From Chelatococcus sambhunathii (lineage in GTDB: Bacteria; Pseudomonadota; Alphaproteobacteria; Rhizobiales; Methylopilaceae), in assembly GCA_031316315.1 (NCBI GenBank), contig JADBEO010000011.1, forward strand, positions 1 to 64,000: a stretch of 64,000 nt of DNA, read 5' to 3'. The position numbers and the translations under genes are program-made. Within the stretch, counting starts at the first letter, position 1, and each line of letters begins with the position of its first letter. A model generated the notes under the pieces. That model saw nothing but the letters and a program-made list of their open reading frames with translations. It had not been told where the DNA came from and made no database searches. Positions 56,494 through 64,000 of the stretch are shown one piece after another.

Positions 56494-57520
56494 TTATCTT
56501 CCCAAGTTCGATGATTTTAGCGAATTGATCCTCGGTTAATTTTAGTAAGTCCCAACGCGATTGCTCGGATAGGCCGACTTCGTCGATAAGGACCCCACGA
56601 ATCGTTCGCTTGCCAAAGGCAGCATTGTAGGTCATTCGAAGGGTGTAAAGCCGATCATTTTCTTGGTACAGATGTCTTAGTTCTTCTTCAGTAAAAACGC
56701 TGTGGGGCGCGGCGTATTCTACGAATGCATCCTCCGAGACGAATGATTTTCGAGCTCTTGTTTCTTCAACGACACAAAGTGATGTAACAACGGAGCGAAA
56801 TCTCGCACGTCCTATAATATCGGTTGTTCTATATACGATAACAATATCGCCCTTCTTGAGGCGAGTTAAAGCCATCTTAGCGATATATACTTTATGTATC
56901 GTGTTTGTGTGTGAGATATCAGTGACAATATCAGGGCTTTCTGTTTTAAGAATTGAGTCAGGGAATAGGTTAGTGTGATATTCAGGATAGATTGCGAGCA
57001 GAAATTTGTTCACGCCATTGCTATGTACGTAAGGGTAGTCTGATAGAATATCGTCTTCTAGATCAGTCATCGACCGAAGTAGGACTTTCTCGGTCCCATT
57101 TTTTGTGGTTTTCGATCCCTTCTCTTTAAATCCATACCGTTCAAAAAGAGATATGAGTTGCGAGTGCGTGTCAAACACAGTCACGTATACCTCGCTAACA
57201 TTCTCATCTATAGCGTGGTCAAATATTTTCTTAATAACACGTTCTCCGAGCTTCGTCCCGTGTGCGATAATTTTGAATGTACCGACTTTAAGACGTTTTG
57301 CAGCTGGCAGAGATGGTGATACGTCCGTAATTTCACCAGTTTCGATTTTAAGATATACAAAGCCGCGCAATGCGCCTGAGGAGGTCTCGATAACGTAGGC
57401 CGGTTCATCGGACTTCTTCTTAAACCATTCAGAGAATTCTTTATACTGTTTCTTGAGGCTATCAAAGATGGGGTCCTTCAGATTTATTTCCTTGAACTTT
57501 TTTAGCTTGAGAGACGGCAT
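56471..57520 (-). CDS. GNAT acetyltransferase fused to a PUA/ASCH-like domain
   Basis: A 349-residue two-domain protein. Residues about 1-150 resemble a GNAT N-acetyltransferase: AYVIETSSGALRGFVYLKIE strands, then KIIAHGTKLGERVIKKIFDHAI as the acetyl-CoA helix region, then VYVTVFDTHSQLISLFERYGF, the classical C-terminal GNAT signature. Residues about 170-349 (VNKFLLAIYPEYHTNLFPDS; MALTRLKKGDIVIVYRTTD; ARFRSVVTSLCVVEE) look PUA/ASCH-like. The ATG at 57520 has ACGGAG five bases upstream. The in-frame extension to 58435 is antisense to the AraC gene and is rejected. The substrate is unknown. Confidence 0.72.
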   Translation of the reverse strand: MPSLKLKKFKEINLKDPIFDSLKKQYKEFSEWFKKKSDEPAYVIETSSGALRGFVYLKIETGEITDVSPSLPAAKRLKVGTFKIIAHGTKLGERVIKKIFDHAIDENVSEVYVTVFDTHSQLISLFERYGFKEKGSKTTKNGTEKVLLRSMTDLEDDILSDYPYVHSNGVNKFLLAIYPEYHTNLFPDSILKTESPDIVTDISHTNTIHKVYIAKMALTRLKKGDIVIVYRTTDIIGRARFRSVVTSLCVVEETRARKSFVSEDAFVEYAAPHSVFTEEELRHLYQENDRLYTLRMTYNAAFGKRTIRGVLIDEVGLSEQSRWDLLKLTEDQFAKIIELGKINEGLVVD

Positions 57521-57747
57521 AATCGCTCCGTGACGAAGTATTATTTTAGTAGTTAGTTGATGCATGCATAGGTTGCATGATTCGAGAGTGCTACACAAGT
57601 CAGCTGCGCCCTGGCGGGCTGAGTGGCTCTGATGCGCCCGCCGCGAGCGGCGGCTCGGCCGTCGAGGCTGCGGAAGCATCCAAGCCGTGGCGTAGGCATT
57701 GGCCGATCCCCATTTCTGTACGAACGGCCGCTGCATCCGGCGGCGCG
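57521..57747. other. Right flank of the AT-rich island
   Basis: AT-rich up to about 57,590 (probably the promoter of the GNAT/ASCH pair, with TAAAAT on the minus strand near 57,545), then GC-rich with a GCCGCGAGCGGC-type hairpin near 57,641-57,655. No gene, tRNA or clear attachment site is seen. Confidence 0.4.
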
Positions 57748-58632
57748 TTACAGCTCGGCGCGATACCGCTTCGGCGTCACGCCGGTGAACTGCCGAAAGA
57801 CCTTCGCGAAGTGGCTTTCGCTCGCGAAGCCGACCTCTGCGGCGACACGCCCGGCGGAAAGGGTCCTGCCCGCAAGCAGGGTCTTCGCCTTCTCGACGCG
57901 CTCCCGCATGACGAAACGATAGGGCGACAGCCCAAGTCCCGCCTTGAAGGTCCGCGCGAAATGCGACGGGCTCATGCCCAACAGATCGGCCATCCCGGCC
58001 ACCGACACGTTGTCCGACAGGTTTTCGCGGACGTAGTCGACCAGTCTTCGCATCTCGGCTGGGCGAAGACGCATGTCCTGTCTGTGCGCCGGATCGGACA
58101 GCGCGTATCTCGCCGCCAGATAGGCGAGCAGGGCGGTGGAGATCGACTCGCAATAGAGCGCGCCGGAGCGGCATCCGCCCCTGACTTCGGCGCGCATGGC
58201 CGACAGCAGCGCGGCGAGCTGCGGATCCTGAGCGACCTGCACGGGCGCCAACGCTCTCTCGATCGCCAGCGTTTCCGCCGGCGCGAGCGTCTCGAGCTTG
58301 GCGCCGTCGAGCTGGAGCACCATTACCGGGATCGAGCCGTCGGGCACTGCGCTTTCGATCTCCGCGTCGCGGCGGATGATCGACACCGTGCCGCGTTCCA
58401 TCCTGTTGGCGTTCCATACGCCCCGGTGCTTCCAACGCAGCGATCCCAGTCCGTCCGTGACGTAGATCAGCGTCGTCTTCGACCAGGCGTGCTTCGGCAG
58501 AGGCTCGCCGGGACTGCTCGCCTCTTCGAAGCCGAAACCTCGCCAGGGATGATCCGCGCTCCTGAGATCGGGCGCGGCGAGGAACGGCACGCGCCTGCCT
58601 TGCGCGCTGTACTGGATGCGATCCGCTCTCAT
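57748..58632 (-). CDS. AraC family transcriptional regulator
   Basis: A regulator of 294 residues from the ATG at 58632 (AAGGA upstream); an earlier ATG at 58686 lacks a ribosome site. The N-terminal half is a cupin-like effector domain (HAWSKTTLIYVTDGLGSLRWKHRG). The C-terminal half is the two-HTH AraC domain: RLVDYVRENLSDNVSVAGMADLLGMSPSHFARTFKAG and VEKAKTLLAGRTLSAGRVAAEVGFASESHFAKVFRQFTGVTPKRYR. The effector is unknown. It is divergent from the secreted hydrolase gene 265 bases away, which it may control. Confidence 0.9.
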   Translation of the reverse strand: MRADRIQYSAQGRRVPFLAAPDLRSADHPWRGFGFEEASSPGEPLPKHAWSKTTLIYVTDGLGSLRWKHRGVWNANRMERGTVSIIRRDAEIESAVPDGSIPVMVLQLDGAKLETLAPAETLAIERALAPVQVAQDPQLAALLSAMRAEVRGGCRSGALYCESISTALLAYLAARYALSDPAHRQDMRLRPAEMRRLVDYVRENLSDNVSVAGMADLLGMSPSHFARTFKAGLGLSPYRFVMRERVEKAKTLLAGRTLSAGRVAAEVGFASESHFAKVFRQFTGVTPKRYRAEL

Positions 58633-58897
58633 CGGCTTCTGCGGTCCTTTTTGAGCGCGAGAACTGTCCGGACCGGCGCCTGACATGTCAACGACATTTC
58701 ACCAGCCGCAGGCACCGCCTCGGCGCCTCCGCGAACAGACGCGCAGATCCCTCGCCAGCGCGTAAAGCAGGATCATGCTCAGACCGGCGGAATCCTTGTA
58801 GTCTTCATCTCGTCGTAAACCTAGATTTCCGCAGAAGGGGCCGGCGAATAACTACAAAACGTTGAAATAAAAAGCCGATAAAATTGGGAGGAATGCA

Positions 58898-60031
58898 ATG
58901 AAGACGAGCTTATCGTTCCCGAGATCGTATCGTTCGAAGATCGCCGGCTTTCGGCTGGCGGCCGGCGCCCTGTTTCTCGCCGCTGCGGGCGGAGGCGTCT
59001 CGGCGGGAGAGCGTCTCGAACCGATCAAGCTGGCGAAGTCCGGCGGGTTCGAGATCGGCGGCAAGGTCATCACGAACCCGTCCAATCCCAACCAGACGCT
59101 CTCCTGCGACCACGGCTATGTGGAGTATTTTACGCCGTGGAAGCCGCGTAAGACCAGCCTCGTCATGTGGCACAGCTCGAGCTCACAGGTCTGGCAGAAC
59201 CGCTGGGACGGCGGCGAAGGCTACAAGGACAAGTTCCTGCGCCGGGACTATCCGGTCTTCATCTGGGACGGTCCGCGCGTCGGCCGGGCGAACTGGAGCT
59301 GCGAGCCGATCAACTACGTCCCCGCCTATCGGGATCAGGGCAATTTCGTCGCCTGGAAATTCGGCCCGCTGCCGCCCGAAGGCCTGCCGAAGCCCAGCGA
59401 CTGGTATCCGGGCGTGCAGTTCCCCACCGAGAGCGCGGAAGCCTGGAACCAGGCGACCCGCGCCCGTTATGACGAGTTCGACACCGGCGCGAACATCCAG
59501 CTGCAGACCGACGTGGCGGCGGTCGCCGCGGACTCGGGCAAGCTCGGCGACAGCATCGTCTATCTCACCAACTCGGCCGGCGGCCTCCGCGCCATGGTGA
59601 CGACAACCAAGGCGCAGCAGAAGAACATCGCCGGCATCGTCACCTATGAGAGCATCGGCTACGTGTTCCCCGAGGGCGATCCCGAGACGCCGACGGCCTG
59701 CACGGATCCCGGCCCCGCCTGCGCCTTCGGCCCGATCGTGGTTCCGCTCGCCGACTTCAAGAAGCTCGCGAAGCTCAAGGGCATCCAGTTCGTCTGGGGC
59801 GACAACCGTCCCGAGACCGACACGTTCGTCAAGCAGTCGCGAGTCGCCGCGAAGCTGATCAACAAATATGGCGGCAACGCCAAGGTGCTCGTGCTCGGGC
59901 GCGACGCCGGCCTGTGGGGCAGCACGCACATCCCCTTCGCCGATCTCGACAACGACGAGGTCGCGGCGCTTCTGGACAAGTTCCTGAAGAAGAACGGCCT
60001 CGACAAATACGGCAAGGGCCACGACGAGTGA
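58898..60031 (+). CDS. Secreted alpha/beta hydrolase
   Basis: A 377-residue exported hydrolase-fold protein. The signal peptide is FRLAAGALFLAAAGGGVSAG. The core has VEYFTPWKPRKTSLVMWHSS (oxyanion strand), DYPVFIWDGPRVGRANW, a nucleophile elbow SIVYLTNSAGGLRAM (Ser in N-S-A-G-G, a variant of GxSxG), Asp in FVWGDNRPETD and the terminal GSTHIPFADLDNDEV supplying the His. GGGAGG precedes the ATG by six bases. The substrate is unknown. A terminator follows. Confidence 0.82.
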   Translation: MKTSLSFPRSYRSKIAGFRLAAGALFLAAAGGGVSAGERLEPIKLAKSGGFEIGGKVITNPSNPNQTLSCDHGYVEYFTPWKPRKTSLVMWHSSSSQVWQNRWDGGEGYKDKFLRRDYPVFIWDGPRVGRANWSCEPINYVPAYRDQGNFVAWKFGPLPPEGLPKPSDWYPGVQFPTESAEAWNQATRARYDEFDTGANIQLQTDVAAVAADSGKLGDSIVYLTNSAGGLRAMVTTTKAQQKNIAGIVTYESIGYVFPEGDPETPTACTDPGPACAFGPIVVPLADFKKLAKLKGIQFVWGDNRPETDTFVKQSRVAAKLINKYGGNAKVLVLGRDAGLWGSTHIPFADLDNDEVAALLDKFLKKNGLDKYGKGHDE

Positions 60032-60040
60032 ACTCGCGCC

Positions 60041-60076
60041 CCGGCTCCCGTCCGTCTTCGAACGGCCGGGAGCCGG
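60041..60076. terminator. Terminator between hydrolase and YCII genes
   Basis: A stem of CCGGCTCCCG (60041-60050) and CGGGAGCCGG (60067-60076), with an inner CCGT/ACGG pairing, lies 10 bases after the hydrolase stop and 7 bases from the end of the convergent YCII gene, so it can serve both. Confidence 0.7.
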
Positions 60077-60082
60077 TTCCCG

Positions 60083-60505
60083 TCACTGGCCCTCGAGCTT
60101 CTCCGCCAGCCGCGCTTCCTTCTCGCGCAGCTCCGGCGTGAAGGCTTCGCCGAGATCGTCGGCCTCGAAGAAGGGGCGGATCTCGATCTCGCTCGGGCCG
60201 GTCATCGGGTTCGGGCAACGCTTCACCCAGTCGATCGCCTCGGCCATGTCCTTGACCCGCCAGACCCAGAAGCCGGCGACCAGCTCCTTGGTCTCGGCGA
60301 ACGGACCGTCGATCACGGTGCGCTCCGGCCCGTCGAAGGCGACGCGCGCGCCTTTCGAGGAGGGCTGAAGGCCGTCGCCGGAGAGCATGACGCCGGCGGC
60401 CACGAGCTGTTCGTTGAACTTGATCATCGCCTCGAGCAGTTCGGTGGTCGGCAGCTCGCCCGCCTCGCTCTCGGCCGTCGCCTTGACCATCACCATCACG
60501 CGCAT
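60083..60505 (-). CDS. YCII-related (DGPF) family protein
   Basis: A 140-residue ferredoxin-like-fold protein with the DGPF hallmark: MRVMVMVKATAESEAGELPT, MIKFNEQLVAAGVMLSGDGL, VIDGPFAETKELVAGFWVWR. Such proteins are often encoded beside ECF sigma factors, but none is adjacent here. The ATG at 60505 gives the family start. The longer frame is not supported. Catalytic role unknown. Confidence 0.88.
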   Translation of the reverse strand: MRVMVMVKATAESEAGELPTTELLEAMIKFNEQLVAAGVMLSGDGLQPSSKGARVAFDGPERTVIDGPFAETKELVAGFWVWRVKDMAEAIDWVKRCPNPMTGPSEIEIRPFFEADDLGEAFTPELREKEARLAEKLEGQ

Positions 60506-60709
60506 CGTTCTCTCCCGTGTCGCTGGCGGGCCCCCGCGGCCCGCTCGAGTGAAAGACGATCGCGCAACACGCGAACCGACAATCGGGCGCGCAAATTTTC
60601 GCGCGGGCTGCGGCGATGCGGCCGTCGCGGCGGCCGGGAGCCCGTCTCGCAACGGGCGGCCGCTGACCTAGAATTTCGCGCGAGGGAGCCCGTTCCGCGG
60701 GGACTGCGC

Positions 60710-61576
60710 GTGATGGCATCGACTGACTTCGCGGCGGCCCTGCTCGCCGGGGCGCTTCTCGTGGCCTGCGCGGCGGGCGCGTCCGTCGCGCAGGAGTTCA
60801 AGCATCGCGGATGGGCCGGCGCCCGCCTTCCGGGCGACAAGGAGAACGGCTGCGCGATGGCGCTGGAGGTCCGGCGCGACGCCGGGCTCGTCGTCTACGC
60901 GGACTCGAAGCGCCGGGTGCGGATCGGACTGGCCAGCCGGGCGTGGAAGCTCGAGCCGGGCAAGGAGGCGCTCGCCGCCGTCACCTTCAACGACGGCCCG
61001 CCGATCCTGCTGAAGGGCGAGGCCGTGCTGCCGACGACGGTCCTGTTCGATCCGATGGACTTTCCGGATGACGGCGGCCTGGCGGCGCTCGTCGAAGGCG
61101 CGCGCAGCGTCAAGGTCACCTATGACGGGCTCTACGTCCGGGCGCGTCTGTCGGGCTCGGCGCGCGCCATGAGGCTGCTGTGGGAGTGCGCGTCCGCCCC
61201 GCCCGAAGCCGCGCCGCCGCCTGAGGCGTCCGACGGAGGCGCGGAGCGGGAGGGCGTCGGCCGAACCGCCGATTTCGCCTTCCTGCGCCAGGGCATGGAC
61301 GCGCTGGAGGCCCACCGCAAGCTGATCGAGGCCGGCTGGCAGGCCGACGGCGACGCGCCGGCGGTTCAAACGGAGGACGGCGCGCTCAAGGCTCTGCGCG
61401 AGCGTGGGCTGCCCGCCGCGGCCTGTTCGGGCGAAACCTGCGCCGCCACATATGCCGACGCCTATGGCAACGCGCTGCGGGCCGCGTTCGGCGCCGACGG
61501 CGAACCGAAGCTGCGCGGCTGGCGGCTCAATCCGCCGGACGAGGCGGCCAAGGAGGAGCCCAAACCGGAAGACTGA
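60710..61576 (+). CDS. Hypothetical secreted protein
   Basis: A 288-residue protein with an N-terminal signal (FAAALLAGALLVACAAGASVAQ); LLVAC could be a lipobox and SVAQ-E a signal peptidase I site. Two parts follow: a beta-rich domain (GCAMALEVRRDAGLVVYADS, KVTYDGLYVRARLSGSARAM) and, after a Pro/Ala linker, a PASTA-unlike repeat-like module (LEAHRKLIEAGWQADGDAP, ACSGETCAATYADAYGNALR). I do not recognise the family. It starts GTG-ATG at 60710/60713. Confidence 0.65.
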   Translation: MMASTDFAAALLAGALLVACAAGASVAQEFKHRGWAGARLPGDKENGCAMALEVRRDAGLVVYADSKRRVRIGLASRAWKLEPGKEALAAVTFNDGPPILLKGEAVLPTTVLFDPMDFPDDGGLAALVEGARSVKVTYDGLYVRARLSGSARAMRLLWECASAPPEAAPPPEASDGGAEREGVGRTADFAFLRQGMDALEAHRKLIEAGWQADGDAPAVQTEDGALKALRERGLPAAACSGETCAATYADAYGNALRAAFGADGEPKLRGWRLNPPDEAAKEEPKPED

Positions 61577-61717
61577 TGCCGGCCGCGGCGCAAGGATCCG
61601 AAGCTCTCGGAAGCATTGCCGGGGTCATGCGCTCCGCGAGCCGCGGGCGCGCGAATTGAACCAATCGCCTTGTCTTGGCGTTTGCGCGGCGGGACGCGGT
61701 GATCGAGGACTATTGAG

Positions 61718-62257
61718 ATGACTGTGCGGTTGAAGACGCTTCTGGCAGGGGGCGCGCTCATCGCCTGCGTCGCGCTGGTCTGGACGCTCGCCTCGGTCGG
61801 CGCGTCTTCGGTGCGCGCCAACGAGCCGCTCGTCCCCAATGCTCCGATCGGCGTGAAGCAGGCGATCGCCGCGGCCGAGGCGCATGGCGGCGCGGCCGAA
61901 AACGTGGCGTTCTCCGACGAGGCCGGAGGCCGATGGGAGATCGCAGTCGCGCCGGCGCCGAGCGGCGAAGCCTCCATCGTCCTGGTCGATCCGAACTCGG
62001 GAAAGGTGGTCGGGCGCAAGCCGCGGCCGACCAAGCTGGCCGCCGCCGGCGTGACGACCGCGGAAGCCGGTCAGGCTGCGACCGCAGGCAGTCTCTCCAG
62101 CGCCGTCGCGCTCGCCGAAGAGCGCGTCAATGGAACCGCGATCGAGGCGCGCGCCGAGACGGACGGCGCCCAGCCGGCGCATATCGTCAGCCTCTCGACG
62201 CTGGACGGGCGCAAGGACGTCCGGGTCACCGCGCAGGGCGAGGTGATCCCGGAATGA
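61718..62257 (+). CDS. Exported protein with PepSY-like repeats
   Basis: A 179-residue protein with a signal anchor (LLAGGALIACVALVWTLASVGASSVRA). Two similar modules follow: IGVKQAIAAAEAHGGAAENVAF...WEIAVA...IVLVDPNSGKVVG, and LSSAVALAEERVNGTAIEARAET...HIVSLSTLDGRKDVRVTAQGEV. Each has the helix plus three-strand pattern of a PepSY domain. It is probably periplasmic, with a role (protease inhibition or binding) not established. GAGGA precedes the ATG. Confidence 0.65.
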   Translation: MTVRLKTLLAGGALIACVALVWTLASVGASSVRANEPLVPNAPIGVKQAIAAAEAHGGAAENVAFSDEAGGRWEIAVAPAPSGEASIVLVDPNSGKVVGRKPRPTKLAAAGVTTAEAGQAATAGSLSSAVALAEERVNGTAIEARAETDGAQPAHIVSLSTLDGRKDVRVTAQGEVIPE

Positions 62258-62308
62258 AGCGCCGCGGGGCGAGCCCTTCCAGCCCGCCCCGCCGAACTGA
62301 TCGTCAAG

Positions 62309-62638
62309 TCAGCGGAAGTAGCAGACCCGTCGGGTGCGGCCCCAGCGGTTGCGGGTGACGCGGCAGACTTTGCGCCGGGCCGGCCGCCAACGCACCGGGG
62401 GACGGCGATAGTAGCGCCGGCCGTAGTACCGGCGGCGATACTGCACCTTTTCGATCTCGAGGTTTTCGGGAAGCTTTTCGGCCACGCGGCGTTCGGCGCC
62501 CGCGGCTGCGTTGGACTTCGGGGGTTCAGCGGCGCCCTGCAGCGTCCGCCCGGCCGCCTCCGCCCGGGTGGCGATGGTCGCGCTGACCGCTACGCCCGCG
62601 ACGCCCAGAAGTCCTCGAAGAAAAGTCCGGCGTTCCAT
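62309..62638 (-). CDS. Small Tat-type exported Arg/Tyr-rich protein
   Basis: A 109-residue protein. The N-terminus ERRTFLRGLLGVAGVAVSA has a twin-arginine Tat motif (RRTFLR) followed by a hydrophobic stretch and AEAAG cleavage region. The C-terminal third is extremely rich in Arg and Tyr (YRRRYYGRRYYRRPPVRWRP) and ends with two cysteines in KVCRVTRNRWGRTRRVCYFR. No family is recognised. The ATG at 62638 has GGAGG a few bases upstream. Confidence 0.65.
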   Translation of the reverse strand: MERRTFLRGLLGVAGVAVSATIATRAEAAGRTLQGAAEPPKSNAAAGAERRVAEKLPENLEIEKVQYRRRYYGRRYYRRPPVRWRPARRKVCRVTRNRWGRTRRVCYFR

Positions 62639-62803
62639 GCTCGCCTCCTTGATTGCCGAGGCGGGGCGAGCTAGGGGGCGACGAGCGGTATTCCAGTCAC
62701 GCTTGCGTGCAACGCAGGGAAGCCATTGGAAACCGAGCGGCCGCATCCGCTTCACAGCGCCGCGAGGGCAGATGGCCCGGACGCATCGGCGAGGCCGCAG
62801 CGT

Positions 62804-64000
62804 TCAGAGCACCGCCAGCGCGAGTTCCGGCGTCTCTTCGAGCGCGTGCGCCATGTAGTCGAGCGCGCGGGCGAGCTGGTCGCGCGTGGTCGGGCCGCCG
62901 AGGCAGACCCGCACCGCCTCCTGAGGGGCGCCGTCGGCGGCGAAGGCGTCGCTCGCGACGACGCCGAGCCCGGCGCCCCGCATGTGGGCGACGAAGGCGG
63001 CGCGGCCCCACGGCGCGGGAAGCGGGAGCCAGATGTTGAAGCTCAGCGGATCCGCGCGAAACGTCCCCTCCGGCAGGATCTCCGCGGCGAGCTTCTGGCG
63101 GGCCGCGGCCTCGGAGCGGATGAAGCGCAGCATGATGTCGGCCGTGCCGTCCTCGATCCAGCGCGTCGCGAGCGCGACTGTGAGCGGCGAGGCCATAACC
63201 GCGCCCGCCCGGAGCGCCGCCGCGAAGGGCCATGCCGCGCGCGCGGAAGGCGCCACGACATAGGCCGCGCGCAGCCCCGCGCCGATGCATTTGGCGAGCC
63301 CGGCGACATGCCAGGTCAGGTCCGGCGCGATCGCCGCGAAGGGCGAGATCTTCCGCGTCGGGATGAAGCCGTAGGCGTCGTCCTCGACGATTGGGACCGA
63401 GAAGCCGCGGGCGACCTCGGCGAGCGCCGCGCGACGGTCCTCGGGGATGGTGAGGGTGGTCGGGTTCTGCAGCGTCGGATTCAGATAGATCGCCTTGGGC
63501 GAGAAACGCTCGCACGCCTGCCTGAAGGCGTCGGGCGTGACGCCGTACGCGTCCATGGGGAGGCCGACCAGCCTGAGGCCGAGCTGGGCCGCAATGGCCC
63601 GCACGCCCGGATAGGTGACGGCTTCGCAGAGCACGATGTCGCCGCGCTCCGCGAGCGTGGAGAAGATCCCGACCAGCGCCGGATGCGCGCCGGGCGTCAC
63701 GAACACCCGATCCTGCGAGGGCACCAGCGCACGGCGGCCGAGCCAGGCCGAGGCCGCGTCCTTGTCGGCCTGCGATCCGCCAAAGCCCTGGTAGCGCAGC
63801 AGCGAGACCAGATCGCGCGAGATCTCGGCGAGACCCTCGCGCATCGTCTCGATCAGCGCCGGGTCCTCAGGCTCGGGCGGGAGGTTCATCGAGAGGTCGA
63901 CGAGCTCCGGCCGTGAGGACGCTGCGGCGCGCGCCGGACGAGCGGCGGTGACGAAGGTCCCGGAGCCGACGCGCGAGCCCACAAGCCCGCGCTTCTGCGC
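62804..64000 (-). CDS. MocR-type (GntR/aminotransferase) transcriptional regulator, 5-prime end outside the window
   Basis: The frame is open to the window edge and begins AQKRGLVGSRVGSGTFV, the end of a GntR winged-helix domain, so the N-terminal about 80 residues lie beyond 64,000. The rest is a PLP-dependent aminotransferase-like domain: LLRYQGFGGSQADKDAASAWL, VFVTPGAHPALVGIF, NPTLQNPTTLTIPEDRR, VEDDAYGFIP, and the PLP Lys in HVAGLAKCIGAGLRAAYVV. MocR proteins use PLP or its adducts as effector and control amino-acid or vitamin B6 genes. The target is unknown. Confidence 0.9.
   Translation of the reverse strand, partial: AQKRGLVGSRVGSGTFVTAARPARAAASSRPELVDLSMNLPPEPEDPALIETMREGLAEISRDLVSLLRYQGFGGSQADKDAASAWLGRRALVPSQDRVFVTPGAHPALVGIFSTLAERGDIVLCEAVTYPGVRAIAAQLGLRLVGLPMDAYGVTPDAFRQACERFSPKAIYLNPTLQNPTTLTIPEDRRAALAEVARGFSVPIVEDDAYGFIPTRKISPFAAIAPDLTWHVAGLAKCIGAGLRAAYVVAPSARAAWPFAAALRAGAVMASPLTVALATRWIEDGTADIMLRFIRSEAAARQKLAAEILPEGTFRADPLSFNIWLPLPAPWGRAAFVAHMRGAGLGVVASDAFAADGAPQEAVRVCLGGPTTRDQLARALDYMAHALEETPELALAVL

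Noticed and set aside
57580-57740. Attachment site or tRNA at the right edge of the AT-rich island
   Set aside because: No tRNA-like sequence and no direct repeat matching the left edge near 55,960-56,080 could be identified.
57521-58435. N-terminal extension of the GNAT-fusion gene up to 58435
   Set aside because: It runs in frame over the AraC gene in another frame, has Arg/Gly-rich noise, and crosses the base-composition boundary. The ATG at 57520 has its own ribosome site.

Overview
The window is chromosomal DNA of a high-GC alphaproteobacterium, most likely of the order Hyphomicrobiales (Rhizobiales). The sequence supports this in several ways: a PhyR-NepR-EcfG general stress response locus, a CpdR response regulator, a perfect TTAA-N7-TTAA CtrA-type box in front of ftsEX, a dnaG-rpoD pair, a DUF2125 protein, a DUF6481 protein, and palindromic intergenic repeats of the kind common in this order. 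I cannot fix the genus. I see no rRNA, tRNA, CRISPR array, transposase, prophage or replication origin.

Layout. 1-6.3 kb: a glutaryl-CoA-dehydrogenase-like gene, a GT4 glycosyltransferase, an SDR next to a truncated TetR remnant, and a KpsE/KpsT-like polysaccharide export pair whose ATPase has lost its P-loop lysine. 6.5-13.9 kb: a zinc-ribbon protein/hpt/cpdR operon transcribed away from ftsE-ftsX-ydcF-plsC, then a small conserved protein, ChaC and a DUF2125 protein. 14-19.4 kb: a VOC protein, metX, a TrmH-type methylase, an ABC-F ATPase, and a toxin-antitoxin pair with a frameshifted toxin. 19.5-24.7 kb: the general stress response locus (HWE kinase, ecfG, nepR, small membrane protein, phyR, a second HWE-like protein, a Crp/Fnr regulator). 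24.8-28.6 kb: galE, an MFS transporter and an OpgC-like membrane protein. 28.8-34 kb: two tandem galactose-oxidase/GlxA-type radical copper oxidases with ricin-type lectin repeats, followed by a Sco copper chaperone. 34-43.1 kb: pyruvate carboxylase, dnaG, rpoD, a ParD/ParE-like pair and a Uma2 nuclease-fold gene. 43.2-49.4 kb: YceI, a soluble chemotaxis-type receptor, a SIMPL protein, a YciE/F ferritin-like protein with a sigma-EcfG-like promoter, a DUF6481 protein, ArfB, and secreted proteins. 49.5-56 kb: an MmeI-like single-chain restriction-modification enzyme and uvrB. 56.0-57.5 kb: a strikingly AT-rich two-gene island (GNAT plus PUA/ASCH-like fusion, then an ASCH protein). 57.7-64 kb: an AraC regulator, a secreted alpha/beta hydrolase, a YCII protein, small secreted proteins, and a MocR-type regulator cut by the window end.

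How the parts may work together. The 19.5-24.7 kb locus is a complete stress-signalling core (PhyR, NepR, EcfG) flanked by two HWE-family proteins whose ATP-binding motifs look eroded. The yciE/F-like gene at 46.3 kb carries a plausible EcfG promoter and may be an output. The copper oxidase pair and Sco form a self-consistent module for a cell-surface copper radical enzyme and its metal loading. The MmeI-like enzyme and the AT-rich GNAT/ASCH pair lie on either side of uvrB, which makes 49.5-57.6 kb the most accessory-looking part of the window.

The best candidates for something undescribed are the GNAT-PUA/ASCH plus ASCH pair (56,077-57,520), the uvrB gene that carries two intergenic repeat families in frame in its N-terminal extension, and the degenerate KpsT-like ATPase.
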